This document shows, one piece after another, positions 12,961 to 24,482 of a DNA stretch of 64,000 bases. How positions within the stretch are numbered: the stretch's first letter is position 1; the number at the start of each line of letters is the position of its first letter. Below the pieces are notes generated by a model, which saw nothing but the letters and a program-made list of their open reading frames with translations, made no database searches and was not told the origin of the DNA. The DNA lies in the NCBI GenBank assembly GCA_037974665.1, contig CM075773.1:33428853-33492852 (forward strand), in the 5' to 3' direction. The position numbers and the translations under genes were made by a program. This DNA is from Ehretia macrophylla (taxonomy: Eukaryota; Streptophyta; Magnoliopsida; Boraginales; Ehretiaceae).

Positions 12961-15900
12961 GCGGAATAGGCTCTTCAAACTTGTATTGTTTGTATACTAA
13001 CTAGACTGGTAGCATTATTACTCATCTCCAACACCCATTTGCGGCCTTCCAATCATGGCACTGCTTGCCTTGGAAGAGATAAATCTAGCGATTCCGGCTT
13101 CATGCATACTGAGTATGGGAATCCTAGTTGTAGGATATTAGTATATGGTGTAGGAACTGGTGAATTCAGTGGGATGAATTTACCCTATCTCTTTAGCAAT
13201 TGTTGAACCACTTTTGGAATGTTCAAATTCTAAGAACAAGGGCTAGTCAGGAATCTTTGGTGCATCAGTTGATGTAGATAGGTGTTTTTTTTAAGGTTCA
13301 TATGAGGCCATCTGTGTAAAGAATGGTAGCATAGTTTGTCAATGACCCTCGTGTTAGCTAACATACAGTATGAATCATTCAGTGTTTTCTTTATATTTTT
13401 CTTAATTAACAATGTTTATCCCAATTTATGAAAGGTGTCTCTTAGTTCCAGAGCTTGGGACAGTAGGTTCTGGTCAAACATGTCATTTAGAGCTGGTGTG
13501 TGTGTGTCATGCGGGTGGGGCCCACCCTCCTCAGATGTCACATGTTTCTTAGTGGTGCCCTTAGCAGGTTTACTCAATGCGGCCTTCTGAAAGTGGGAAA
13601 ATCTACTTTTTGAATTGTGAGGGATTATAGTCCTAATTATAGACTTAGTCCCTAAACTTTTTAACCTAAATATTGAAAGAAGCCACCACTGAATTATAGA
13701 ATGCGAACATTTATAAAACTAGTATATATACTTCTCTGCCGACGATTAGTTTTTTTTTGTTGTATCTTTTTCCTCTTTTTTATTTTTCTTCTTTCGTACT
13801 TCTAGGGAAGATTGAATTAGAGATTAAAAGTTTTAAATTTTTTATTATATATCCGTTGCGACTAGTATTTGTGTATTTTTTGCTTGAACAGTACAAAATA
13901 AAAGTTTCACATACAATTCTCTGAAGGGAAGTTCTACTTATTCCAAAAAAGTCTATGATTCGAAAAATGTCTTGAGATTCAGAATAATATATATAGTCAT
14001 TGAAATAGTCAACTAATAATATATGGTTCTAATCAGCTTTTTAATAAAAGATAAAATCAAGCTCTATATTTTTTGGCTTGTCCATGAAACCAAAGCTATT
14101 GAGCAAAGTAGAGCAATGAGCCATTTATGCAAAATTCTATAATATGCATTAAGATGCTCTAGTCTTGTAGAGCTTTATCTAACGTATCAACATGGCAAAA
14201 CTATTTGTAAAGAATAGACTTAGCAACTTGTAGACACGATCTTTTGATATGATAGAGTAATGCTTTAGCTTAGTCTTTCATCCTTCATCAATTTTTTTTA
14301 TCGTAATCGTTCATGTATTAAATTTCTAATTTTTCACGTATATAATTAAAATTCTAACGAAAAGACTTTTAGATGAAAAGAAGACTTTTGGCCCCTTAGC
14401 TGGCTGTCATGTTTCCTAGTTATAGTTAAATAATCATCATTCTAGTTATAGTTAAAATTATCATTCAGGATATAATAATGTATCACATTTGTACATGTGG
14501 ATTATTTTAAATTCCAAGATCTATACTATAAGTTCTAATAAAAGAAATATTAATAGTCAAATATATATTGTAAGATCTATTGACTGAAAAATATGAACAT
14601 ATGGACTGGCCAAGATGAAAGTGAGATGTGATCCAACCACTCTATTTTCTTATTTTCACTTCTTAATTAATTTTTGGATATTCATGAAGAGTGGTTGGAT
14701 ATGCTCTAGAAACAAATGAGTTGTGAATCACAACCCCATCTCGATTTCTTAATTAAATGCTACAATACAAAGCCAACAAGTTGCTCTATTTTTTATTTGT
14801 TTTGCTTTACTAAATTAACATGCATATCATACCCATTACTTTTTCACATTCTCTCGTTTCATATGTAAATAAATTGTTGGTCGTTCAAAATGATTAGTAA
14901 TTTTCTTTTAATATGGTGATACATGTACATAAAATTAAAACATTTATTATTTTCTTTCTAGCACGCTTAAAAATTTGATGTAAAATTGAAGTAGCTTAAG
15001 AAGAGTAATTTGTCAAATATGCTTTTCTTGTTTTTGTTTGTTTATCTTTATTAATCCGTTGAGCATGTTTAGACATGATCTTAAATAAGTTGTGAAATTA
15101 CAATCCCTTGACTAATCCTTAATGAAAAAATAAAATTATCCCATGAGGGCCGTTGCTCTGCTTTGCCCGCCCCGCCCCGTAAGGGAGAGGGTATTTGGGT
15201 GGGATTTGAATTATGAGGGAATCCAAATTCGATTGAACACTAAGGGTTGGTGCATGCGCGTATACTGCCTTAATTAGAGAGACATTGTCAAGTCACAAGT
15301 ATATATAGTAGTATTAAGTCAGCTACCTTTTCCACATGTTGCCAAACAAATGGAATTAATGTTCTATGAATTAATACACTAGATATGCTTTAATTAGAAA
15401 AATAAAAGAAGTTTCCCATTAGATAGAAAAATACCATGAAGAATATGAAGAGAGATTCTGAAATCCACCAATATCATTAAATAATGTGAAGACAGATCCT
15501 CTAATTTATTTAAATGTTTCAGGCGATTTCCATAAAAACATTGAGCATTTCTAGAGTTAATCAACATGGCTTTTTTTTTTTTTTGGTCGAGAGTTAATCA
15601 ACATGGCTTGAGGCCCTTATATAGGAAATGTCTTAATAAGGGAAAAAAAAAACCTTTCACGGGATCATTTCCTGATCTAGCGTGTAGTTCCATGTTTATG
15701 TGGAGCGCACATATTTTCTCATAGTCGTTTTGTCCGAATGAACGTTTTTAAGAATTTTTCTTCATCATATACAAAATACATTTTGTTCATGGTTCAACAA
15801 CCAATATTAGTTGTTGTGTGGTGAGGTTAATTTATAATGTTAGATTTTCACCTGTTAATACTCTAGGGCATGACACTTCAATGTAAACTAAGTCTTCTCC

Positions 15901-16251
15901 CGGGTGCATTGGCCAATGTTAATTGGGTAAATTTATTACTCAAGACAGCCACAAATTAGTGAATATTTATGTTAGGTGAGACAAAAGTAATTAAAGAATT
16001 GCATGCTGCAGCAAATCAAGCCCTGATACTTGACCAAAATAAGAAGGAAAAAAGAAAAGAAAGAAACAAAGGAAAGGAAAGAGAAGATCGAGTATATCAT
16101 ATATATAATAAAATTTTTACCGTATACCCGAGATATTTGACGATTAATATATGATTTATGGGTAAAAGAGGTAAAAGAAACCATTACTATAAATACAAAA
16201 TGGAAGCATCAAAATTAAGTACTATATTAGTATATGGTACAAGCTTTTGGC
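12961..16251. other. Intergenic DNA between kinesin and the first OCT gene
   Basis: This holds the kinesin 3' untranslated region (probably to about 13250-13450), then AT-rich DNA with no supportable gene. A GC-rich spot near 15160-15190 (cccgccccgccccg) is isolated. A poly(T) micro-insertion with a 20-bp duplication lies at 15553-15609 and is listed separately. The short open frames here have no recognisable content. Confidence 0.55.
15553..15609 (-). mobile_element. Poly(A) micro-insertion with 20-bp target duplication
   Basis: The 20-base word agagttaatcaacatggctt occurs at 15553-15572 and again at 15590-15609. Between the copies is a 17-base insert, twelve T then ggtcg. Read on the minus strand this is CGACC followed by A12. 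The layout fits target-primed retroposition in which almost the whole transcript was lost and only the tail remained. Confidence 0.7.
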
Positions 16252-17932
16252 CTACACCCTATCAACCACATATGATGCTGCACTCTGATCTTGCTGATCT
16301 TGTTCATCCATGGTGTCCACAAAAGTTGCAGCACCCAATGTTTCTGGCAATAAAGTAACTAATGAACCTAAAGCCATCATGAAAACCCCAAAAATTCCAT
16401 ATGGTAATAAATTGTTATAATTTTCTGTGGCAGCAATCAAAACTGGGCTTACTACACCACCAAGCACAACAGCTTGCCAAACTGTGGACACTGCTGAGTT
16501 CCTAAAACAAGTAGGGAACAATTCTGATGTGTATATCAGCAACAAATCAAAAGCTGTGCAGGCACAGAAGAAAGATATCAACTCCAAGCCAACTTGAAAT
16601 CCCTTCCAATATTTTCCTAGCATGAAACACATCAAGCCACAAGCACCACCTATGGAGGATAATACAACCATTGAAGAGCTTCTTCTCCATTTAGATACTG
16701 TAAATAGAATCATCAAACATGATGGTATTTCTAGCAAGGCATTGAATGCAGCATTCAAGTATATATCAGAATCCATGTTGCCAATTCCTAATGGCATGCC
16801 ATAGTATGAAACACCAATGCCAAAACCAATAATTAAAGCCAACAAGAAATGTTGAAGGACCCTTTTTCTCTTTAGTAACATCTTGATTAGTGAATGCTTT
16901 TTCTTCGCCTTCAAGTTTTGAACTTCATTTTCTAACACCTTGGAAAGATTCAAAGCCAAGCGTGTACAATCAACTCCTGCGAATGTGTTCAAGACTGCAA
17001 AGGCCTCTTCATTTCTTCCTTGTGCAAAGAGCCATCTCGGTGACTCATAAACACAGAATTGAATCAACAAACAGTAAACAATTGCAGGCATTGAAGTGAG
17101 GAGATAAAGTGCCCGCCATGAATAATTTCTGTTGAGAAAAGCTAAAATTGATAAAGATAAAAACCCTAATGTAGACGTGAAGAATCCAATAGTTCCTACT
17201 TGGCCTTGCCATTGTTTGCCAACACTCTCTGTGGCTAACACAAGCGCGCATGTTCCAATTGCTGCACGACCATATCCGCTTACAAATCTCAAGGCTGAGT
17301 AGATCCAGACGTTGTCGGAGAAGGCAGTGAAAATTGAAGCCACAGACATGATAAAGCATGAGATAGAGAGCACTTGCTTGCGGCCAAATGAGTCTCCAAG
17401 AAGGAAAAGAACTAGCCCGCCAAGAACGCACCCCATGAAGTAAGATGATGCTGGTAGGCCTATGATGATTGAATTACCTGTCGAGAGAGAGAAAAGAGAA
17501 CACATGAATATAGATAGAGATACAACTGTACACGTAATTAACGCGGAATGTACACGGTATGTATATACATTAACATTAATTACCAGCACATTGAAGGGAC
17601 CATTCTGATACGATAGATGTGTATGCAGGCTTGTTCCAGCTCCATGCAATGATTGGGAGCTCACAGATGTTGGATTCTTGAAAGCATGTTGTGTTTCCTA
17701 GTTGGGTGCAGTGACATGTTGGGTTAACATCTGTGAAAATGGAGATAAATGTTTGTTGTGCCTCAAAGAAGGAAGCGAAAGAAACAAGTATGACTTGCAA
17801 CACTTGAGGCCATCCCAAGCTTCTCATATATGGTTCGATCATCTCCTCAAGAGAAACATTAGGGCTTGGGTTGTGTGGCTTGTGGGTTGAAGTTGAATCA
17901 TAGTTGGTGAGTAATGGAGTTGAATCAGCCAT
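16252..17932 (-). CDS. Organic cation/carnitine transporter-like MFS protein, two exons (524 aa)
   Basis: Coding is complement(16252-17477, 17584-17932); the 106-bp intron joins the two halves of a Gly codon in CAGNS. This is a plasma- or tonoplast-membrane carrier of the major facilitator superfamily, resembling plant OCT proteins. It starts MADSTPLLTN and has a first membrane span near residues 40-65. A Cys-containing loop ends SEWSLQCAG. The MFS signature GDSFGRKQVL and the loop motif YESPRWL follow, with about 12 hydrophobic spans in all and ending near PETLGAATFVD. Length matches its tandem relatives (520-532 aa). It is the most diverged intact copy here and the only one with an intron. 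The substrate cannot be read from sequence; organic cations or carnitine are inferred from the family. Confidence 0.9.
17478..17583 (-). other. Copy-specific OCT intron flanked by GGTAATT repeats
   Basis: On the coding strand the junctions read gctG|GTAATT at the 5' end and cgacaG|GTAATT at the 3' end, so a 7-bp direct repeat GGTAATT spans both splice sites. A CT-rich tract precedes the acceptor. The other full-length copies in this window run through the same point without interruption (tgctggtaattca). The intron is 106 bp and not a multiple of three. Confidence 0.85.
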
Positions 17933-18387
17933 TAGTTTGCCTTAAAATCTGAAACAACTGCAACACAAAAATGGTGGTGAAGCTTTCAATGGGGACTCAA
18001 ATCACTTTATAATTCAAGCTTTGCTTTGGTCAAAGATCAAAGAAAAAGATGAGGCAAAATAACTATTGCAACATGGGTTATTAAATCTCCAAGTGCGTTT
18101 GTCATGGAGGAGGAGAGAAAGAAGACTTTTCAAGAAAAGATGAATTTCCAAAACATTTTCGTTTTTCGAGGTAATTTTATTTCCTCTTGTATGCTTATTA
18201 AATTAACATGCTTGCTATAAATCGCATTCAATGATAAGAATATATAGTAAAGTTATTAGTTCATAGCTCAGAAATTTTAAATTCAACTTCTTTCTTAATT
18301 TGTGTATGTATTGACACGCACATGTGATGGCATTAATTAAGGGGCAAAAGTCGACTTGGCCCCCGTTGTTTTTCATGTGTTTCTACT

Positions 18388-18475
18388 TGGTTTTCACCAT
18401 GACGCTCAACAATGTAGACACTATCTTCCATAAATTAATTCCCATATGGCTTGGAAATGCCTTTAAATTATCTTA
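18388..18475 (-). promoter_or_regulatory. Conserved OCT upstream block, copy 1
   Basis: About 450-550 bp upstream of the OCT start at 17932. It shares ttttcaccat, a caa(g/c)aatgtag word, cttcca and catatggcttggaaa with relics at 32205-32280 and 32427-32515, and in reverse complement with 40676-40800 and 61205-61310. Relative to the transporter genes the orientation is consistent. It is either a promoter element or simply a co-duplicated flank. Confidence 0.5.
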
Positions 18476-19209
18476 GAATAGGCGAAACAAAAACTTTACC
18501 AACCTATATAATTAATTATATTAAAAGGTTTTGCTGAACTCATGCCTTTTAAACTAGACCTTACCATTTAAATTTCTAATTCTTATTTACGTTATTAGGA
18601 AATAATAAACTACGTGTAATGATAGCATGTAATCTGTAAGAGAAATTAGTAGTTATCCAAAAAATAATTGCCTTGTATTATTGGAAAAATAGCTGAAGTT
18701 CCATGTCTGCCTTCCTAGGTTTCAGTAATTTAGTGTGAAATAAACTTATTTAACTACTTTTTTGTGGATCATACATAGACAAATAAACTTATTTAAATAT
18801 TATTTTCTTCTATATTACCTTCAAATCCACTTTAAAAAATAAAGGGCGTTGTAAGAAACTAGTACCAATAATCCTTTGAGATTATAAGAATGAAAATAAA
18901 TATTATTAATTATTTTGGAGAAATGAACCACCTTCAAATGGAGATGAATAATTAACCATGAGTCAATAACAAAATTTTAATTTATTAAACATATGTTCCC
19001 ATTTTCTAGTAGCTAATTTGTTTATATTAGCTTTGCAATAAATGCTATTGCTTAGACATGCATGAATGAGTACATATAAAGGAAGCCTTTCTATGATCTC
19101 AAGACATTCTTGCATGCTATGCATTTTAATTGCTAGTAGATATTTACTTATAATGGACCTAACAGTCTATCTCTGGCCATATGTTCTTCAACATTCCTTA
19201 TCTCAAATT

Positions 19210-19249
19210 AAATGTTTTGTTCCGACAAAAAAAAAAAAAAATGTTTTGT
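19210..19249 (+). mobile_element. Poly(A) micro-insertion with 11-bp target duplication
   Basis: The word aaatgttttgt at 19210-19220 is repeated at 19239-19249. The 18-base insert between them is tccgac followed by twelve A. It is the same architecture as the insertions at 15553, 26003, 29087 and 32570. Confidence 0.62.
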
Positions 19250-19627
19250 GATATTGCCAATTTTTGTGATATAGGTTATTGACATTTGGAAAAAGCAATG
19301 TCATACAGGAAAGAAGCGACATAAATCCTCGATTTAGGTAATTTCAATATGTATTTTACAATGCAAAGTGATAGAACTATAAACTTTTCTAAGTCTATTG
19401 TCTTAAGATTGGCTCTCAACATCGAGGATGAAGAATCACTAAAATGATGGAAAAAGTATGTGGAACCGAAGCACGTTATTGGAATTAATTATAAACTTTC
19501 TACAAGAACAATAAAGAAAATTTAAAGTGATATCATATAGAATATCATGAAAATTGTGTTCCATAATGGATCAACCAATTTTTAATGACGGTGGATATCA
19601 TCTATAAGCTCCAATTTAAGAGACTTA

Positions 19628-19716
<89 letters not shown>

Positions 19717-19724
19717 GTGTATAT
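19628..19724. repeat. (AT)n(GT)n compound microsatellite
   Basis: Long runs of TA dinucleotides pass into TG dinucleotides and back to TA. This is a simple-sequence repeat with no coding content. Confidence 0.95.
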
Positions 19725-20428
19725 AATGTATGGAAAAGGATAGTTGACCACATTTAATCTTTTATATCCTTTTCTCCTTCCTTATTTTCACAAATAGGAG
19801 ATGACAACAAACTTCCTATATTTTGAATGTATATACATTCAATTAAAAATAAAAGAGATATACCATTTTAATAAATGAAATTATCAAACTCTCTATTCCA
19901 TCTCTCACTCACGGCTTTCAAGTTGCCAAGTAAGATGAAATATGACTTGACTCCTCTACAATTTCATGCAATTGTTATTCCGATTAATACCACGTATCAT
20001 TAAATATTATCAATGGACTATACGAATTTGGCTAAACTAACTTTCTAACTATGAATATTAGCATGCATTAAATACTAAATCTAAACTACCATATTTAATT
20101 AGCAAAACAAATATGGAAGTCATATTTAGCTTTTAAAGCCATACTTTTTTTCGCTCCAAAAAATATTACATGAACATTTTTTATGCAAGTGGTATATGGT
20201 CATTAAAGTCGTGAGAAAAAATATAATTGTTGCTTTAATTATAGGCTCAGCAAAAAATGCACAAAGTGTTTAGTGTTAAAAATAAATAGTCTTTAAAATC
20301 TCGAGAAAAATCTATAGAAGTTGGACAAAAAAAAAAATTAAGCCATTAGATTTTGCTCAAGAAGTCATACGATTTATTTTTTAAATAAAAATAAAAAAGT
20401 CATATAATATTTACTCTTATTTGTCTAG

Positions 20429-20993
20429 TGTCACGCCTAGTGCCCAGAACCCCGAACCCGCAAACAAGACTAGTCTTGTAGGCATAAGGAACAATTACTT
20501 AGACCATTTTTTCTACTGGTCCAAAATGACTAACCCAAGTTATTCATTATACCCATAACACCCACTTATAAACTACATAAACACACTATATTCTTTCGAT
20601 GTGATATGTCACATACACCCCCCGTTAAGGACCTGACTCCCTCGTCAGGGGCACACATACCCAGGACCAACTAGGCAGTGTAGGATTCTAGAGGTGACTC
20701 CTATGGGTTCAAGAGGTGGCTCCCACCAGCCTTCTAGGTGTAGCACGTTGCTCTGCATAGCACTTAGCTCCCACACCAGCTAGTGACCTATTCTGAATAC
20801 CATTTTGTCACGCCCCGAGCCTAGAACCCCGGACTCGCAGATGAGATTAGTGTTGTAGGCATAATAAGGAACAACTACTAGGACCCTATTTTCTACTGGT
20901 CCAAAATGGCTAACTCAAGTTACTCCTTATACCCACAACACCCAATTATAAACCACACAAACACACTATATTCTTCCGATATGGGATGTCACA
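20429..20993 (-). mobile_element. TRIM (terminal-repeat retrotransposon in miniature)
   Basis: The terminal direct repeats are 20429-20613 (185 bp) and 20806-20993 (188 bp). Both begin TGTCACGCC and end GTCACA, and they flank 192 bp of non-coding interior. The whole is bounded by perfect 5-bp duplications, tctag (20424-20428 and 20994-20998). On the minus strand, TGGTATTCAGA lies three bases inside the 5' LTR (rc 20788-20802) and resembles an initiator-Met tRNA primer-binding site. A purine tract, AACGGGGGGTGTA, abuts the other LTR. The element has no coding capacity, as is typical of TRIMs. It is not Cassandra, because no 5S-rRNA-like segment is present. Confidence 0.92.
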
Positions 20994-21935
20994 TCTAGTG
21001 AAGATTAAAAAGCCTTACGATTTTGGCTCATCATTTAGAGAGAATGTAATAAAAACAAAAAAGGCTTTAGAGTTATATGTAGGTGTGTGTATATATATAT
21101 ATATATATATGACAGAGAGTAGGTAGGTTTTCATATTATTACAGTTGAAGAAATTATAGCAAAATAGCTTCAAACGAAGTTCATTTACACAATTTTTGAG
21201 ATACCCATTTTTTTTTTTTTACTTAGATCGCATTTAAACATTGCAAAGAAATTATTTCTCTTGCTTCTCCACCTTGTTCTTTATAAAGCTTCAAACTTTT
21301 TGTTTATTTCTTTCGTTTTTTGTTTGGGCTAACTCGTGTTGATAGTAGAGTTAGTAACTTTATTTGTGATTATATATCTTAAATTTTAGTGAATCGTAAT
21401 TCTTGGAACAAGAATGGATTTTTTTTTCTTTTCAGAATCATATGTTTCCATATCTGCTTTGCAAAATAAATATGGTAGTTAAAATTTTAGTATTTAATGG
21501 TCCCTAACTATGGTTGAAAAATTAGTTTAACAGAATTAATATAGTTCATAAATAATAGTTAGTGACACTTAATATTAATCAGAATAACTACTGTGTGGAA
21601 TTATAGAGAAAAAAATTATTAAGGAGTCAAGTGCAATATATGATGGTGTGAATCAATTAAAATTGTCGCCCAAGTTGTGGCTTCAACATGATGACATCTT
21701 TTAGAGTGATGGTGGAAAGTATATGATGGAATAATATATGATGGTGTGAATCAATAAAAGTAAACTAGAAAAATAACATAGGAAACAATTTTTGTCAAGC
21801 ACGAAAAGAGTGAAATTTTTTAATTGTTTTTCGATTTATAGAATAAGAACTAAAAAAGAAGAAAGTTCAAACATGCGACCAACCCTTCGCACCATCCGGC
21901 ACGTTGGGAGCAATTTCTTTCAAGATTTTTTTTTT
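20994..21935. other. AT-rich spacer
   Basis: Contains an AT microsatellite near 21086-21109 and a short repeated phrase, atatatgatggtgtgaatcaat, near 21636 and 21735 (an imperfect local duplication). No gene or RNA was recognised. Confidence 0.5.
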
Positions 21936-23051
21936 GGAGCAAAACCATTTTGGTCCTTCAAGTTTGGTATAAAGCCTAAATTAATCTTTAAGGTTTGTAA
22001 AAAGACCAAATAAGTTCCTCCCATTATCTATGACTTAATAGTTAAAGATTTGACTAAATAAAAAGATTTAAATGCCTTTGCTTTAGTGGTTGGAGATTTG
22101 GAGGAAAAGAAAAAAAAAAAAAAAAGATTAGGACCATACAGCAGACACAACTATTTAAGCACCCAAGCTATTTTTTTTCTTTTCTCACTTTCAATTCATG
22201 CTCTTTTTCACCCAAAAAAAAAAAAAAAAAAAAACGAACAACAACAACAACAAAATTCTTTCTACTTAGAAGAGTTTGGCACTTAATTTTTTTAGAATAC
22301 ACTTTTTTTTTTCTTTCTTTGGTAATGTTGATTGGGTTGTTATTTGATCAACTATGTAATCTCCTTCATCATTTTCAGATTATAGAAATATTATGACTGA
22401 ATAGTCTGTAATTTTTAATATTTATAATAGTGTAAAATTAAATATAAATTAAAAAGAAAGTCGAGTATATCTATAACCACTACCTTGTCCTCAAAAGTTG
22501 AATTTAGTATCGGGTAGCCACTAATTGTGACTTTTAAAGTCTTAAATTTTGGATATATGTCCTCCAACTATAAATATTGTCTGATTTTTAACTAACTTGA
22601 AAAATTTATTGACGTGCAATATTAGACAATAGAATGTATAACCTTATAATAAATTCATTATAATTCACATGTAACGAATTCCTCGTCATTTGAAAACAAA
22701 AAGAAAAAATAATAATAGATGAGGATTTTGTTACATTTGAATTATTTTTTCACATTTAATATTTGTATTTTTTTCATCTATTATTATTTTTTCTTTTTTT
22801 GTTTTCAAATGACGAGAAAAAATGATTTGAGTGCTTAAATAGTTGTGTTTGTTACATGGTCCCAATCTTTTTTTTTTCTTTCCCTCCAAATCTCCAACTA
22901 CTAAAGCAAGAACATTTAAATCTTTTCATTTGGTCAAATCTTTAACTATTAAATCACAAATAATGAGAGGGACTTATATGATCTTTTTACAAACTTCAGA
23001 GACTAATTTAAATTTTATACTAAACCTCAGAGACCAAAATGATTTTTGCCC
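21936..23051. mobile_element. MULE-like non-autonomous element with ~235-bp inverted termini
   Basis: The arms at about 21936-22170 and 22817-23051 are inverted copies of each other and begin GGaGCAAAA / GGGCAAAAA. These termini belong to the same type as the neighbouring element at 23386-24777. Both flanks are runs of nine or more T, so a 9-bp duplication is consistent but uninformative. A second, internal inverted repeat (about 22682-22725 with 22775-22816) makes the centre a nested hairpin. No transposase or captured exon was recognised. Confidence 0.75.
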
Positions 23052-23583
23052 TTTTTTTTTTTCTAGATTCTAGTTTCACATGGCCATTTTGTCGTCCAAT
23101 ATCAAAATTTTATTTCAATTATAACACTAAACTACGTGTAATAATAACATGCACTCTCGAAAAGAAATTCTTATTGCTCGAAATAATAGGTACCTCATAT
23201 TGGAAAAATAGCTGAACTACGATGATGTTGCATTTCACCGTCTTCTGAGTCTCATATCGTGTAAGATATGAGATTTAGACTCTATACTTTTTTAAATAAG
23301 AGGTAAATCTCTTCTGTTAAAATTTATATATTTTTCGGTCATAAGTAAGGATAAATCATCAATTATATAAAAAGAGTTAAAGAACGGGCAAAAACTATTT
23401 TAGTCCCTGATGTTAATTTTAAAGACCAAATTAGCCTCTAAAATGTGTAAAAAGTCCAATTTAGTCCCTGTTCTTAGTAGACTACGGTTAGAATTAACCA
23501 TTTAAAGAGTAGTAATGTCATTTTACACTTAAAAAAAATGAAATGATTCACCCATTGTTGTTGATGTGTTGAAAAAAAAAAAA

Positions 23584-24064
23584 AATCTAACCACCATCAC
23601 TACCGCCACTGCTGCCGCCGCCGCCATCAACACCAGTACATACCACACACAACAAAAAGATTGAATTTTAGTTAAATTTCATCAAACAGAAAGATACCCA
23701 GATCATGTAACATGAACTAGAGCTCAAAAGATTAATTTTTTAACAATCCAACAATACAATACACCCAAAATTCACAAAAAAAGAAGAAGAAATCTAACCA
23801 CCATCACCACCGCCACTGCTGCCGCCGCCATCAACACCACTACACACCACACACAACAAAAAGATTGGATTTTAGATAAATTTCATCAAACAGAAAGATA
23901 CCCAGATCATGTAACATGAACTAGAGCTCAAAAGATTGAATTTTTAACAATCCAACAATGCAATACATCCAAAATTCACAAAAAAAAGAAAAGAAATCTA
24001 ACCACCATCACCACCGCCACTGCTGCCGCCGCCATCAACACCAATACACCCAAAATTCACAAAA
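23584..24064. repeat. Three ~205-bp tandem repeats inside the Pack-MULE
   Basis: Units start near 23584, 23791 and 23994. Each opens with atctaaccaccatcac, then a GC-rich ccgccactgctgccgccgcc tract, then an AT-rich body with gatacccagatcatgtaaca. The third is shortened by an internal deletion. The minus-strand reading of the GC-rich tract is Gly/Ser-rich, but I would not call it coding. Confidence 0.9.
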
Positions 24065-24345
24065 CCAAACTTGATTAGAATGAACCATCAATTGCTTAGA
24101 ACTTAATCAAAATTTTTTTTTACACTGAATAAATCATATTTAGACTAGGGCACACACACATATATACAAAAGCTAAAGTGAAAAGCAATCTTGATTGCAA
24201 TAAATTAATCAATTGATCATCTTTGTGAGGCAACATAAATGGACCCTTTTGAAACAGAGAGCTTTATGCATGAATTAATCATCTAGAACAAAAACCCATT
24301 AAGCAAAACAGAAAATTTATCTTAGAAAAATAAAATAAATCTCAC

Positions 24346-24417
24346 CCGTCGCCTAAAGGTGCTGAAGCTGCATTTGCAGACATCACAACGCGAGGCTTCT
24401 TGGAATTGATCATCCAT
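24346..24417 (-). pseudogene. Captured first exon of a FYVE zinc-finger gene
   Basis: On the minus strand an ATG at 24417 opens a 24-codon exon, and a consensus donor GTGAGA follows immediately at 24345. The peptide has CDVCKCSFSTFRRR: a CxxC pair followed by the F-x-T-F-R-R-R run that in plant FYVE domains precedes the RHHCR core. The CT-rich leader just upstream looks like a genuine plant 5' untranslated region. Only exon 1, its leader and the start of intron 1 are present, so no functional FYVE domain can be made from this copy alone. The FYVE identity is from motif memory, not a search. Confidence 0.7.
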
Positions 24418-24438
24418 TTTACTGTTTGTGTGTGTGTC

Positions 24439-24443
<5 letters not shown>

Positions 24444-24480
<37 letters not shown>
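24444..24480. repeat. (GA)n microsatellite
   Basis: About 17 GA repeats, read as (CT)n in the leader of the captured FYVE exon on the minus strand. Confidence 0.95.

Positions 24481-24482
<2 letters not shown>

Larger units (their letters stand above)
17933..20428. other. Upstream region of the first OCT gene and AT-rich spacer
   Basis: Contains the promoter side of the 16.2-17.9 kb OCT gene. A block at about 18388-18475 (with ttttcaccatg, caatgtagacac and ccatatggcttgga) is shared with other OCT upstream regions. The rest is AT-rich spacer with a poly(A) micro-insertion (19210-19249) and a long AT/GT microsatellite (19628-19724). No gene was seen. Confidence 0.55.

Noticed and set aside
20429-20993. 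Cassandra-type TRIM
   Set aside because: The LTRs contain no 5S-rRNA-like segment, so this is a different TRIM.
23584-24064. CRISPR-like or satellite array
   Set aside because: Only three long units inside a transposon of a plant genome, without short identical repeats and unique spacers.
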